Notes under the pieces: generated by a model | Databases searched by the model: none | Told to the model about the DNA's origin: nothing | The model's input: only the letters and a program-made list of their open reading frames with translations | Origin: Agathobacter sp. | GTDB lineage: Bacteria > Bacillota > Clostridia > Lachnospirales > Lachnospiraceae | Direction: 5' to 3' | NCBI GenBank assembly: GCA_017481285.1 | Contig: JAFUPI010000021.1 | Span: 1 to 57,239 of the forward strand | Length of the DNA: 57,239 nt | Translations under genes and position numbers: made by a program | Shown here: in pieces, positions 1 to 7,649 of the stretch | Layout: every line of letters starts with the position of its first letter | Position numbering within the stretch: the first letter of the stretch is position 1

Positions 1-49
1 ATCTGTTTGCTATGCTCAGAAAAATGTATAACCAACAGTTTTTTGTTAC

Positions 50-78
50 ATTATACACCTTTCTAAGACGATTTTCAG
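50..78 (-). promoter_or_regulatory. Sigma-A-type promoter reading out of the left edge
   Basis: On the minus strand, CTGAAA (73-78), 17 bp and TATAAT (50-55). It would drive a gene lying left of position 1, whose coding sequence is not visible. The rest of 1-137 shows no convincing gene. Confidence 0.5.
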
Positions 79-137
79 CCATTTTTAAGATGCATTTTCA
101 TTTGAGTATATTTGACCTTGCATTTAGTTTTTCATTT

Positions 138-208
138 AAAGCAAAAAATAGGAATATGATGGGAAGCCTTACGCTAGTACAGCGACCATCATATTCCTAT
201 TTTGCTTT
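138..208 (-). terminator. Long hairpin terminator of prfC with a conserved loop
   Basis: Arms 138-162 and 186-208 pair over about 23 bp, apart from two extra A residues in one arm. They enclose a 23-nt loop at 163-185. On the minus strand the hairpin starts at the prfC stop codon and is followed by a T-run, so it can act as an intrinsic terminator. Read on that strand, the loop matches the loop of the hairpin at 24586-24662 at 20 of 23 positions, although the stems are unrelated (see findings). Confidence 0.8.
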
Positions 209-1799
209 AATTTCTACCAAATTCTGTTAATACAAGACCTTTATTTCTATCTAAGGTCATACCAACGCTCCATGCATTGATAAAGAGAAGCAATGGATTG
301 CCCTTCATATCAATAACCTTCTTCATATCAGAGGTTCCTGTTAAGTTATCAACATCCACTTCTTCTTTATTTTCAATCCAACGAATGTGTTCGTATGGAA
401 GATTTTCCAGACGAATTTCTACATTGTATTCACTTTCCAAACGGAATTTCAATACGTCAAACTGAAGCACACCTACTACACCAACGATGATTTCTTCCAT
501 GCCGCCCTTATATTCCTGGAAAATCTGGATCGCACCTTCCTGAGCAATCTGTGTTACACCCTTTACGAACTGCTTACGTTTCATGGAATCCACAAGACGT
601 ACACGTGCAAAATGTTCTGGTGCAAAGGTAGGAATACCTTCGAACTGGAACTTATCCTTGGCAGTTGTCAAGGTATCACCAATGGAGAAAATACCTGGGT
701 CAAAAATACCAATAATATCGCCAGCATATGCTTCTTCTACCATCTTACGCTCATCCGCCATCATCTGCTGTGGCTGGGAAAGCTTAATCTTTTTATTTCC
801 CTGTACATGGAATACTTCCATGCCAGCATCGAACTTACCAGAACAGATACGCATAAATGCAATACGGTCTCTGTGGTTTTTGTTCATATTCGCCTGAATC
901 TTGAATACGAAAGCAGAAAAATCTTCATTAAATGGATCGATGATTCCTGTATCCGCCTTACGTGCCAATGGTGAATATGTCATCTTTAAGAAATGCTGCA
1001 AAAAGGTTTCTACACCAAAGTTGGTAAGTGCAGATCCAAAGAATACTGGTGATAATTCACCCTTTGATACCAGGTCGATATCAAATTCCGCACTTGCTCC
1101 ATCTAAAAGTTCGATTTCATCCATCAGCTGGTCATACTTATCCTGACCGATTTTTTCGATTAAAGCTGGATCATCGATATCTACTAACTCTTCTTTCCCT
1201 TCCTTCGTACCCTTAAAGGTCTCTGAGAAAAGGCGAACCTGTTTTGTATTTCTGTCATATACACCCTTAAATTCCTTACCAGAACCGATTGGCCAGTTCA
1301 CTGGACAGGTTTCGATACCAAGTTCTTTTTCGATTTCTCCCAATAAGTCAAAGGTATCATTCGCATCACGGTCCATTTTGTTAATAAATGTAAAAATAGG
1401 AATATGACGCATTACACAAACCTTGAAAAGTTTACGAGTCTGTGCTTCTACACCCTTGCTACCATCGATAACCATTACTGCAGAATCCGCAGCCATCAAG
1501 GTACGATAGGTATCTTCCGAGAAGTCCTGATGTCCAGGTGTATCCAAAATATTGATGCAGTATCCATCATAGTTGAACTGAAGTACCGAAGAAGTAACGG
1601 AAATACCTCTCTGCTTTTCGATCTCCATCCAGTCGGAAACTGCATGACGTGCGGTTGCCTTACCCTTTACACTTCCGGCTAAATTGATGGCACCACCATA
1701 TAACAGGAATTTTTCTGTTAAAGTAGTTTTACCAGCATCCGGATGGGAAATAATGGCAAAGGTACGTCTTTTTTCTATTTCTTTTCTTAAGTTGCTCAC
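207..1799 (-). CDS. prfC: Peptide chain release factor 3 (RF3)
   Basis: Translational GTPase of the cytoplasm that recycles RF1/RF2 from the ribosome after peptide release. The G1 motif SHPDAGKT lies near residues 18-25, followed by DTPGH (G3) and NKMD (G4), then the EF-G-like domains II and III of RF3. I chose the GTG start at 1799 because GGAGG lies 8 nt upstream and the protein then begins VSNLRKEIEKRRTFAIISH, giving 530 aa, close to the 529 aa of E. coli RF3. The in-frame ATG at 1820 has no ribosome binding site. It has its own promoter, so it need not be read from the spoIIIA operon upstream. It ends directly in the conserved-loop hairpin at 138-208. Confidence 0.95.
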   Translation of the reverse strand: MSNLRKEIEKRRTFAIISHPDAGKTTLTEKFLLYGGAINLAGSVKGKATARHAVSDWMEIEKQRGISVTSSVLQFNYDGYCINILDTPGHQDFSEDTYRTLMAADSAVMVIDGSKGVEAQTRKLFKVCVMRHIPIFTFINKMDRDANDTFDLLGEIEKELGIETCPVNWPIGSGKEFKGVYDRNTKQVRLFSETFKGTKEGKEELVDIDDPALIEKIGQDKYDQLMDEIELLDGASAEFDIDLVSKGELSPVFFGSALTNFGVETFLQHFLKMTYSPLARKADTGIIDPFNEDFSAFVFKIQANMNKNHRDRIAFMRICSGKFDAGMEVFHVQGNKKIKLSQPQQMMADERKMVEEAYAGDIIGIFDPGIFSIGDTLTTAKDKFQFEGIPTFAPEHFARVRLVDSMKRKQFVKGVTQIAQEGAIQIFQEYKGGMEEIIVGVVGVLQFDVLKFRLESEYNVEIRLENLPYEHIRWIENKEEVDVDNLTGTSDMKKVIDMKGNPLLLFINAWSVGMTLDRNKGLVLTEFGRN

Positions 1800-1874
1800 C
1801 TTGAGTTCCTCCAAAAACATCTAACTAAAGCTGTCTTCCACGTCAAACACACATGGAAAAATGCACCGTTTCAT

Positions 1875-1903
1875 AGTATACCTTAGATTTATCCGCATTT
1901 CAA
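1875..1903 (-). promoter_or_regulatory. Sigma-A-type promoter of prfC
   Basis: TTGAAA (1898-1903), 17 bp, TATACT (1875-1880) on the minus strand, between spoIIIAH and prfC. No clear terminator separates spoIIIAH from this promoter. Confidence 0.65.
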
Positions 1904-1929
1904 CGAATTTTTATTCCCTTTCAGGAAAA

Positions 1930-2559
1930 TTATTCTTTATCAGAGGTATTCAGCGGTGTAATCACAATTTTATCCGCAGTCACCCCAGTTTTTCGCTTTA
2001 CAATGTCTTCTACCTGTGCACGTTTCGCATCTGTAACCTCGCCCATATCCAGGACCACATCACAACTGTTTTCATTGATACTGACTACTACATTGGTAAA
2101 GCCCTTTGCTTCCAAAAGCATTTCTGCATTGGCTTCTTTTTCCGCAATATCCGTCATCTCTACCAATTTATTGACCGCATCCTTCTTCGCGTCATCGGAA
2201 AGAGTCTCATTGTTTACGATTTCCATTAAAGCCTCTTTGTTAGATGCACGAATCTGCTCACGATTTAATTTTACTGCAGCTGCATAATCCGTCAGATTGA
2301 TGATATTCCCCGTCAAAATGGATTCTCCCGGGTTAAGCTCCTCTTCGGTATTCGATGCAATCTCTGTATTCTCTTCATTCCAAACCAGTTTATCCCAAAC
2401 ATTTTTGTCCTCTGCATTTTTATCCTCATCTGCATTTGCTTCCTGACTATTTGGATTCAAATCAAATCCATTTTTGTCATAACTTATGTACCCTGCAATT
2501 GCTATTAACACGGCTAGTGTTGCAATTACAACCTGATTTTTACGAATTTTTCCTTTCAC
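1930..2559 (-). CDS. spoIIIAH: Stage III sporulation protein AH
   Basis: Mother-cell membrane protein of the SpoIIIA-SpoIIQ channel that spans the intermembrane space around the forespore. One N-terminal membrane segment (about residues 8-25) is followed by an acidic linker and the conserved C-terminal YscJ/FliF-like ring domain (about 110-205, around EKEANAEMLLEAKGFTNVVVSI). At 209 aa it is close to the usual length. Its start overlaps the end of spoIIIAG, which suggests translational coupling. It is the last gene of the operon; transcription by SigE is expected from the family but no clear SigE promoter was found. Confidence 0.93.
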   Translation of the reverse strand: MKGKIRKNQVVIATLAVLIAIAGYISYDKNGFDLNPNSQEANADEDKNAEDKNVWDKLVWNEENTEIASNTEEELNPGESILTGNIINLTDYAAAVKLNREQIRASNKEALMEIVNNETLSDDAKKDAVNKLVEMTDIAEKEANAEMLLEAKGFTNVVVSINENSCDVVLDMGEVTDAKRAQVEDIVKRKTGVTADKIVITPLNTSDKE

Positions 2560-2963
2560 TTGTGCCCCTCCTGCGACCTCATTTTTACTATACTTATCTT
2601 ATGCACGTCTATGGAAAATAATGCCTTGACCGCTTCAGAAATCCGTGCATTGACTGTGGCATTGCCAGCTCCCTCTGCTACCACCACCACACCGCAGACC
2701 TTTTCTCCTGTTTTCTCCGTACCAAACACACTCTCTTTTGAACCTTCTGTTGTGATCATAACCTCCACATCTCCGACCCCTTCCATAGAAGATAATACAT
2801 GCTCCAACTGTGCTTCCAATGCTCCATCCGAATCCTCCGTTTCTTCCTGAACCATCTGCGTCACACCTGTTCCCGTCGGAATACACATCACAAGAATCAG
2901 CAGCCCAACCAAAGCAACTACAATATATTTACTCCCCTTCTCCTTTAAAAAAGAAATGTTCAT
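2556..2963 (-). CDS. spoIIIAG: Stage III sporulation protein AG (short form)
   Basis: Component of the SpoIIIA channel that forms a large ring in other species. One membrane segment (about residues 13-30), a short acidic stretch, then the ring-building fold (about 50-130) with the sequence GVGDVEVMITTEGSKESVFG. At 135 aa it is much shorter than the 229-aa Bacillus subtilis protein; the inserted beta-strand region of that protein seems to be missing. The start lies inside the end of spoIIIAF behind GGGGAGAG. Part of the eight-gene operon. Confidence 0.9.
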   Translation of the reverse strand: MNISFLKEKGSKYIVVALVGLLILVMCIPTGTGVTQMVQEETEDSDGALEAQLEHVLSSMEGVGDVEVMITTEGSKESVFGTEKTGEKVCGVVVVAEGAGNATVNARISEAVKALFSIDVHKISIVKMRSQEGHK

Positions 2964-3213
2964 ATATACTCTCCCCTTCCTTTAACTCCAAATCTAATTG
3001 CTTCATCTGTTGATTAAATGGTTCAAACACCTCATATATCCTTGCAGGATTATCCATTGTAAAAAATGTAAGTACCGGTTTCAAAAGAAGCACCACAACA
3101 AAAATCCCGATAAAAAACTGAATGTATTTTTTGTATTCATCCTTAGGCACCAAATAAGAAAGCACCAACAAAATCATCATGAACACATAATAATTTTTTA
3201 AAAACTCTAACAT
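2929..3213 (-). CDS. spoIIIAF: Stage III sporulation protein AF (short form)
   Basis: Two membrane helices fill about residues 5-22 and 28-50, as in the N-terminal part of SpoIIIAF. The protein then ends after a short charged tail at 94 aa, whereas the Bacillus subtilis protein is 206 aa and carries a soluble ring-building domain. No disabling frameshift is needed to explain this: the end overlaps the start of spoIIIAG by 35 nt in an orderly operon. It is either a lineage-specific minimal form or a truncation. Identity rests on position and the two-helix pattern. Confidence 0.82.
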   Translation of the reverse strand: MLEFLKNYYVFMMILLVLSYLVPKDEYKKYIQFFIGIFVVVLLLKPVLTFFTMDNPARIYEVFEPFNQQMKQLDLELKEGESIYEHFFFKGEGE

Positions 3214-3222
3214 ACACGTCCT

Positions 3223-4308
3223 CTAGAATACAAAGCTCGTCGCCATGGTAACCATGGAAATCAGCACAAAAAACAACAGCATGGAATACAGAATTATTTT
3301 CAAATACAAATTACAGCCTCGTGCAACTCCCGAAACACACTCCACCACCCGTTTGTCAGTCACAGGCTGTAACAGAATAGAAAGCAGGTGATACATTATC
3401 CAAAAACAACCGATTTTCAGCACTGGTATAACCGCCACCACGAACAAAACAATCAAACCTATAATTCCTACGCTATTTTTGATTAACAAACCACAACTTA
3501 AAATGATTTCTCCGGCAGACCCTACTGCTCCTCCAATTCCAGGAATCGCAGATAATCCAGACAACATAATATTGTTTGCCAGGCGATCTTTCATCGGTGT
3601 CAAAAGAGACTGCACCACACCAAGACCTATCACTGCTCCAAAGGCTACCTTTAGAATTATTGCAACGATTTTCTCCATAAACTCAGCCAGCTTGGAGAGC
3701 TTATCTTCTTCAAATAAATGATTCAAAAAAAGAACTAGAATAAACACATGAATCAGTGGACTTAAAATGTGTATCATCAAAAACTCTATGAGATAAACAA
3801 AGAAAAATGCCATTTCATAAGCAACTGCTCCTGATACTGCATTTCCTGTGAAAACCATTGTCATTGCATAGGTAGGACTTAATGCATTCAAAAAGGTCAA
3901 AATTCCATTCAATCCTTCCAAAGCAATCTCGCGAACCATATAAAAGGATTGCATCAAAAGCACCATTAAAGTGGAATAAATCAAAAGAAACCCTATGTTA
4001 GACACATATGTCTTTCTGGAAACCAATAATCTATGTATCACAGAAAACAAAACAGAAAAACAAAGCATCTTCACAAAAATCGGTCGTGCAATGGACATCT
4101 CATAAAACACAGCATCAAAAAACATCTGTGTGATGTTTTCTTTATTTATCGCCTCTAAACCATACAAACTAATCTGAGATATCAATTCTTCAAAACTCAT
4201 CTCACTCCGCATATGTTCATGCAGGAAATTGTTCAATGAGCTAAAATCCAGTGTTTCTATAATCTCTTCTAAATACCCACTTACATCTGTCATCAATATT
4301 CTTATCAT
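3223..4308 (-). CDS. spoIIIAE: Stage III sporulation protein AE
   Basis: Polytopic membrane protein of the SpoIIIA channel complex, 361 aa. An N-terminal soluble stretch of about 75 residues is followed by several hydrophobic helices, including the conserved segment around GLVVQSLLTPMKDRLAN-like sequence (here GLGVVQSLLTPMKDRL), GLSAIPGIGGAVGSAGE and a C-terminal helix. The start codon overlaps the spoIIIAD stop (ATGA), so the two are probably translationally coupled. Confidence 0.93.
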   Translation of the reverse strand: MIRILMTDVSGYLEEIIETLDFSSLNNFLHEHMRSEMSFEELISQISLYGLEAINKENITQMFFDAVFYEMSIARPIFVKMLCFSVLFSVIHRLLVSRKTYVSNIGFLLIYSTLMVLLMQSFYMVREIALEGLNGILTFLNALSPTYAMTMVFTGNAVSGAVAYEMAFFFVYLIEFLMIHILSPLIHVFILVLFLNHLFEEDKLSKLAEFMEKIVAIILKVAFGAVIGLGVVQSLLTPMKDRLANNIMLSGLSAIPGIGGAVGSAGEIILSCGLLIKNSVGIIGLIVLFVVAVIPVLKIGCFWIMYHLLSILLQPVTDKRVVECVSGVARGCNLYLKIILYSMLLFFVLISMVTMATSFVF

Positions 4309-4682
4309 ACGAACAGCCCCAAGGTTTCTACTAAAAATACCAATCCAGGAATACTAAGTGCTACGATGGATATTTTCGCAAATAATTCAATCATGCCAGC
4401 AATGGACTGGTGTCCCGCATCTCTGCAAATCGAGGAAGCAAATTCTGCCACATATGCGACTCCAAGCATCTTAAAAAGCTGCAAAAAATAGGTTTCCTCA
4501 ATTGCCACCATATCCAACAATTCTGTTACGAAGCGAACTACAACGGAAATCTGCGTCAGCACAAAGTAAAAAATAATCATACCTGTAACCATCCCTATTA
4601 CCACCGAAAGTTCCGCTCGCTCTTTACGTATAAAACTGGACAGAATCGCAGCTACTGCCCCAATAATTCCTATTTTTAAAAT
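4305..4682 (-). CDS. spoIIIAD: Stage III sporulation protein AD, probable ATT start
   Basis: Small membrane protein of the SpoIIIA complex with three or four hydrophobic segments. Read from 4682 it is 125 aa, the usual family size, and begins I/M-LKIGIIGAVAAILSSFIRKERAEL, matching the first helix and charged loop typical of SpoIIIAD. Between the upstream in-frame stop and this helix there is no ATG, GTG or TTG. An ATT at 4680-4682 lies 6 nt after the G-run GGGGGG. The first canonical start is a GTG at 4604, which would delete the first helix. The spoIIIAC stop lies 11 nt upstream. ATT initiation is inferred from spacing and family length, not proven. Confidence 0.85.
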   Translation of the reverse strand: MLKIGIIGAVAAILSSFIRKERAELSVVIGMVTGMIIFYFVLTQISVVVRFVTELLDMVAIEETYFLQLFKMLGVAYVAEFASSICRDAGHQSIAGMIELFAKISIVALSIPGLVFLVETLGLFV

Positions 4683-4693
4683 ACGCTTCCCCC

Positions 4694-4891
4694 CTATCCA
4701 ATTAAAAATAATGTCTCCATCGCTTGAAACAATTCACTGATATAGGGAACAACCCAAAACAACACGATAACTAGTCCCACTAAACTCAGCAAAAATGCAT
4801 GTTCATCTCTTCCACTATGCTTTAGCACCTGCCCCAATACCGTCACTATGATGCCCACTGCCGCTATTTTAAAAATGATTGTTATTTCCAT
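4694..4891 (-). CDS. spoIIIAC: Stage III sporulation protein AC
   Basis: Two-helix membrane protein of 65 aa, the standard SpoIIIAC size, beginning MEITIIFKIAAVGIIVTVL and containing LKHSGRDEHAFLLSL between the helices. The ATG at 4891 follows GAGAGG by about 6 nt; a longer in-frame extension to 4948 overlaps spoIIIAB and has no homology to the family start. It partners SpoIIIAD in the mother-cell membrane. Confidence 0.93.
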   Translation of the reverse strand: MEITIIFKIAAVGIIVTVLGQVLKHSGRDEHAFLLSLVGLVIVLFWVVPYISELFQAMETLFLIG

Positions 4892-4934
4892 GTTTGTCCT
4901 CTCAATTTCCGTTGCAATTTGTGCATGATATGAA

Positions 4935-5474
4935 TTACACGAAAACAATCAACAGCATAACTGTGCCAAGCATTCCCACTGGAATCCATACCTTTCTCTG
5001 CTGTGCATCATTTTCTTTTAGTTTCACCTGCTGTTTTTCTAATTCATCTATACTTTTTTGCAAAAAACAAATATTTTCCTGTCGACTACGTCCAAAAAAA
5101 CCTGCACCTGCATGTAGCATCACTCCAAAGGTTTCTGAATCCATGGCCCAGGCCTGTTCCTCTTCCTTAAAAACTTCTTCCCAGGCCTCCTGCCCCTTTG
5201 GATAGGTGTACGTTGCTAATCTCTTTGCGATTTCATGCAAAGATTTCTCCAAAATACTTCCTTTTTCCCCGCACATTTGCCCATTCTTGGACTCATATCT
5301 CGCAAAATATTCCATCACCTTTACATTCTCTGTTTCCATTGCAAATATAGTTTTTTGTAAAAAAAAGATAAATTCCTCCAATCGCATTTCTTTTTCCTTT
5401 TGCATGTGAATCCAGCTATATAAATACCCCGCAACTCCACCAAAAGCCAAAACGATACCTACTATTTTCCCCAT
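4935..5474 (-). CDS. spoIIIAB: Stage III sporulation protein AB
   Basis: 179 aa, close to the 171 aa of Bacillus subtilis. Membrane segments lie at both ends (about residues 4-20 and 158-177) with a helical cytoplasmic domain between them that resembles the GspF fold of type II secretion. Conserved features are the LEEFIFFLQ stretch near residue 32 and FFGRSRQENICFLQ near residue 128. Its start overlaps the spoIIIAA end by 13 nt. Confidence 0.92.
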   Translation of the reverse strand: MGKIVGIVLAFGGVAGYLYSWIHMQKEKEMRLEEFIFFLQKTIFAMETENVKVMEYFARYESKNGQMCGEKGSILEKSLHEIAKRLATYTYPKGQEAWEEVFKEEEQAWAMDSETFGVMLHAGAGFFGRSRQENICFLQKSIDELEKQQVKLKENDAQQRKVWIPVGMLGTVMLLIVFV

Positions 5475-6415
5475 AGCAAAATTCCTTGTCCATCATAGAT
5501 ACGAAACCTTCTTTGTCCATTGTCTAATCGAATCAACTCGACAAATCGCTCGATTGCTCCTGTCTTTATCCCTTCTCTTATCATAGGATTTCGTAGTATC
5601 TCATCCATATCCCCTGCATGTATAGTCCCCAAAACCTTCACTCCAGAACAGCGCATCTGTTCCAATAATTCAAACTCCTCTTCTTTTCCTATTTCGTCCA
5701 CCGCAATAATATCTGGCGACATTGTGCGAAGCACCATTTTCATTCCAATTCCCTTCGGGCAGGCATCTAAGACATCCGTTCGTTTCCCTAAGTCATTCTG
5801 TGCCTGACCATCCATACATGCTGCAATTTCTGAACGCTCGTCAATGACACAGATTTTTAATCCTTTCCCATTACTATTCTCCTCACAAGCCTTCTGATGC
5901 TCTCCATTGGACAAAATTCGTATCGTATCTCTTAGGTAAGTCGTCTTTCCTACCCCTGGTGCTGCAAAAAACAAAGTGTTATATATACTGTTATTCTTCC
6001 ATAAATGAGGCACTATTTTCTCTGCACAGCCTTTTCGTTCATGTGCAATACGAATATTGAGTCCCCCGATGTCAATTATATTTGTAATTCTATGCTCCTT
6101 TGTATCTCTAAGTGCTTCATAGGTTGCATGTCCCGTGATACCAATACGATGTCCTCCGGAAAAGGTGATATACCCTTGTTTGATTTCCTCATCCATTGCA
6201 TAAATCGAGTATCCGGTTATGTAGTTGAGCATTTCATCCAAGCACTGCCTGTCTATCATGCTGTCATAATTGCCCAGCCATTCGTTGTGATTTCCATAGA
6301 TGAGCTCTACTGGCCAGCCAATTCGCACACGGATTTCCTCTAACCCATCCCAGTTTATCTTTCGCATCCGCGGCCTTATACTTGTCGGAAATACCGTAAC
6401 CAATCCTTTGACCAT
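5462..6415 (-). CDS. spoIIIAA: Stage III sporulation protein AA (ATPase)
   Basis: Secretion-type AAA ATPase of the mother cell that energises the SpoIIIA channel. It has a Walker A motif AAPGVGKTT near residue 150, a Walker B motif IIAVDEIG near 235, and the family sequence FSGGHRIGITGHA near 85. At 317 aa it is typical. The ATG follows AGGAGG. It is the first gene of the operon spoIIIAA to AH, all overlapping or within about 45 nt of each other. The upstream gap is only about 100 bp and also holds the terminator of the neighbouring operon. Confidence 0.95.
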   Translation of the reverse strand: MVKGLVTVFPTSIRPRMRKINWDGLEEIRVRIGWPVELIYGNHNEWLGNYDSMIDRQCLDEMLNYITGYSIYAMDEEIKQGYITFSGGHRIGITGHATYEALRDTKEHRITNIIDIGGLNIRIAHERKGCAEKIVPHLWKNNSIYNTLFFAAPGVGKTTYLRDTIRILSNGEHQKACEENSNGKGLKICVIDERSEIAACMDGQAQNDLGKRTDVLDACPKGIGMKMVLRTMSPDIIAVDEIGKEEEFELLEQMRCSGVKVLGTIHAGDMDEILRNPMIREGIKTGAIERFVELIRLDNGQRRFRIYDGQGILLWGK

Positions 6416-6455
6416 GCTTGTTCCTCCTATTGCTTCGTTGTAAACATGCTAAAAA

Positions 6456-6487
6456 ATAAGACATAGGTAAATTTACCTATGTCTTAT
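6456..6487 (-). terminator. Palindromic terminator of the nitroreductase operon
   Basis: A perfect 32-nt palindrome, followed on the minus strand by TTTTTT (6451-6456). It lies between the nitroreductase gene and spoIIIAA. Confidence 0.8.
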
Positions 6488-6517
6488 ATATATGACTTGT
6501 CTTAAATTTTATGACTA

Positions 6518-7027
6518 TTATTTAATATAATGTATTCTCTTTTCCTCATACTGATCACGTGCGTCTGGTTCTTCCGCAGGATGTCCAATAAATATTACAT
6601 TTAACGGAACCTGTGTCTTCGGAATATCCAACATTTCTCGTACACTCTCTTCCGCACGCTTCTGTGGATAGATACCACACCAGACTGCGCCTAAGCCTAA
6701 ATCTGTGACACGAAGCAAAATATTTTCTGTAGCCGCACTGCAATCCTGAATCCAGTAGCTAGCCATCTGCATTGGTAATGCTCTTGATAAATTACCACAC
6801 ACAATAATCGCAAGCTTTGATGAAAACTTAGAGAACTTGGATGCAGATTTTAATTCTTCCAATTTTTCTGCATTGGTAACAACATAAAATTCCCATGGTT
6901 TCTTGTTGCAGGCACTTGGCCCACTCATAGCCGCATGGAGTAATTCTTCTATCATTTCTTCAGATACTGGTTCGTCTGTAAATTTTCTAACACTTCTTCT
7001 TTTTAATAAAACTTCTTTTAATTCCAT
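6518..7027 (-). CDS. Nitroreductase family protein
   Basis: FMN-dependent oxidoreductase of the nitroreductase fold, 169 aa. The family start MELKEVLLKRRSVRKFTDEPV contains the RRSVR FMN-phosphate site. The sequence GPSACNKKPWEFYVV and the late GLGAVWCGIYP segment are also typical. The natural substrate cannot be told from sequence. It is the last gene of an operon with the DUF1349 and MATE genes (9 nt gap). Confidence 0.88.
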   Translation of the reverse strand: MELKEVLLKRRSVRKFTDEPVSEEMIEELLHAAMSGPSACNKKPWEFYVVTNAEKLEELKSASKFSKFSSKLAIIVCGNLSRALPMQMASYWIQDCSAATENILLRVTDLGLGAVWCGIYPQKRAEESVREMLDIPKTQVPLNVIFIGHPAEEPDARDQYEEKRIHYIK

Positions 7028-7036
7028 ATACTGCTC

Positions 7037-7645
7037 CTACTCCTCATCAGGCGCCTGACCGTCATGTGCCAGCCACTTACATTCTGTCATTTCCAAATTG
7101 GTAAATGTCGCCTTAAAAGATGAATCCTCTGGACTGCAAGCGTAAATTCCAAACTGAATCGTTCCTGCACCATTCCACATATGGCAAACTCGCATCTGGC
7201 TAAAGTTCACACCATCCTGTGAGCACTCGATACAATAATCATCTTCGCGACGGCTAAAGCGATACCACATAGATTTCATCGAAGCATCAATCGCGGTTGT
7301 CGCCCAGTCCGAATATCCATTATTCGTCACTACGCTTCCTAAGTGCTGAAACTCCTCATTTTCGTACTCAATCGAACCTTTTAACCAATTCTCGCTATCC
7401 AAATACATAACCACACCACACTGGTCAAAACGATGCTTGCTTTCAAATTCTGTTTTAACAACAAAAGAAAAGAATTTCTCATCGGTTGTCATTTGCAATA
7501 CTGGTGCATTATCGTTTCGAAAATGATAATAGGTTCTCTGCCACAAATCCGTATGTGGTTTTGTAATAATTTCTATTTTATCCTCTGATATTGTAAAATC
7601 AACTGGCTCTCTCGTCCATTTTAAATTATTGATATCGAATTTCAT
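7037..7645 (-). CDS. DUF1349 (concanavalin-like) domain protein
   Basis: A 202-aa cytoplasmic protein without signal peptide or membrane segment. The pattern fits the DUF1349 family with a concanavalin-like beta-sandwich: SFVVKTEFESKHRFDQCGVVMYLD, then a W-rich strand region and a C-terminal IQFGIYACSPEDSSFKATFTNLE. It starts 4 nt after the MATE gene and precedes the nitroreductase. The biochemical role is unknown; sugar binding is only suggested by the fold. Confidence 0.75.
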   Translation of the reverse strand: MKFDINNLKWTREPVDFTISEDKIEIITKPHTDLWQRTYYHFRNDNAPVLQMTTDEKFFSFVVKTEFESKHRFDQCGVVMYLDSENWLKGSIEYENEEFQHLGSVVTNNGYSDWATTAIDASMKSMWYRFSRREDDYCIECSQDGVNFSQMRVCHMWNGAGTIQFGIYACSPEDSSFKATFTNLEMTECKWLAHDGQAPDEE

Positions 7646-7649
7646 AATT

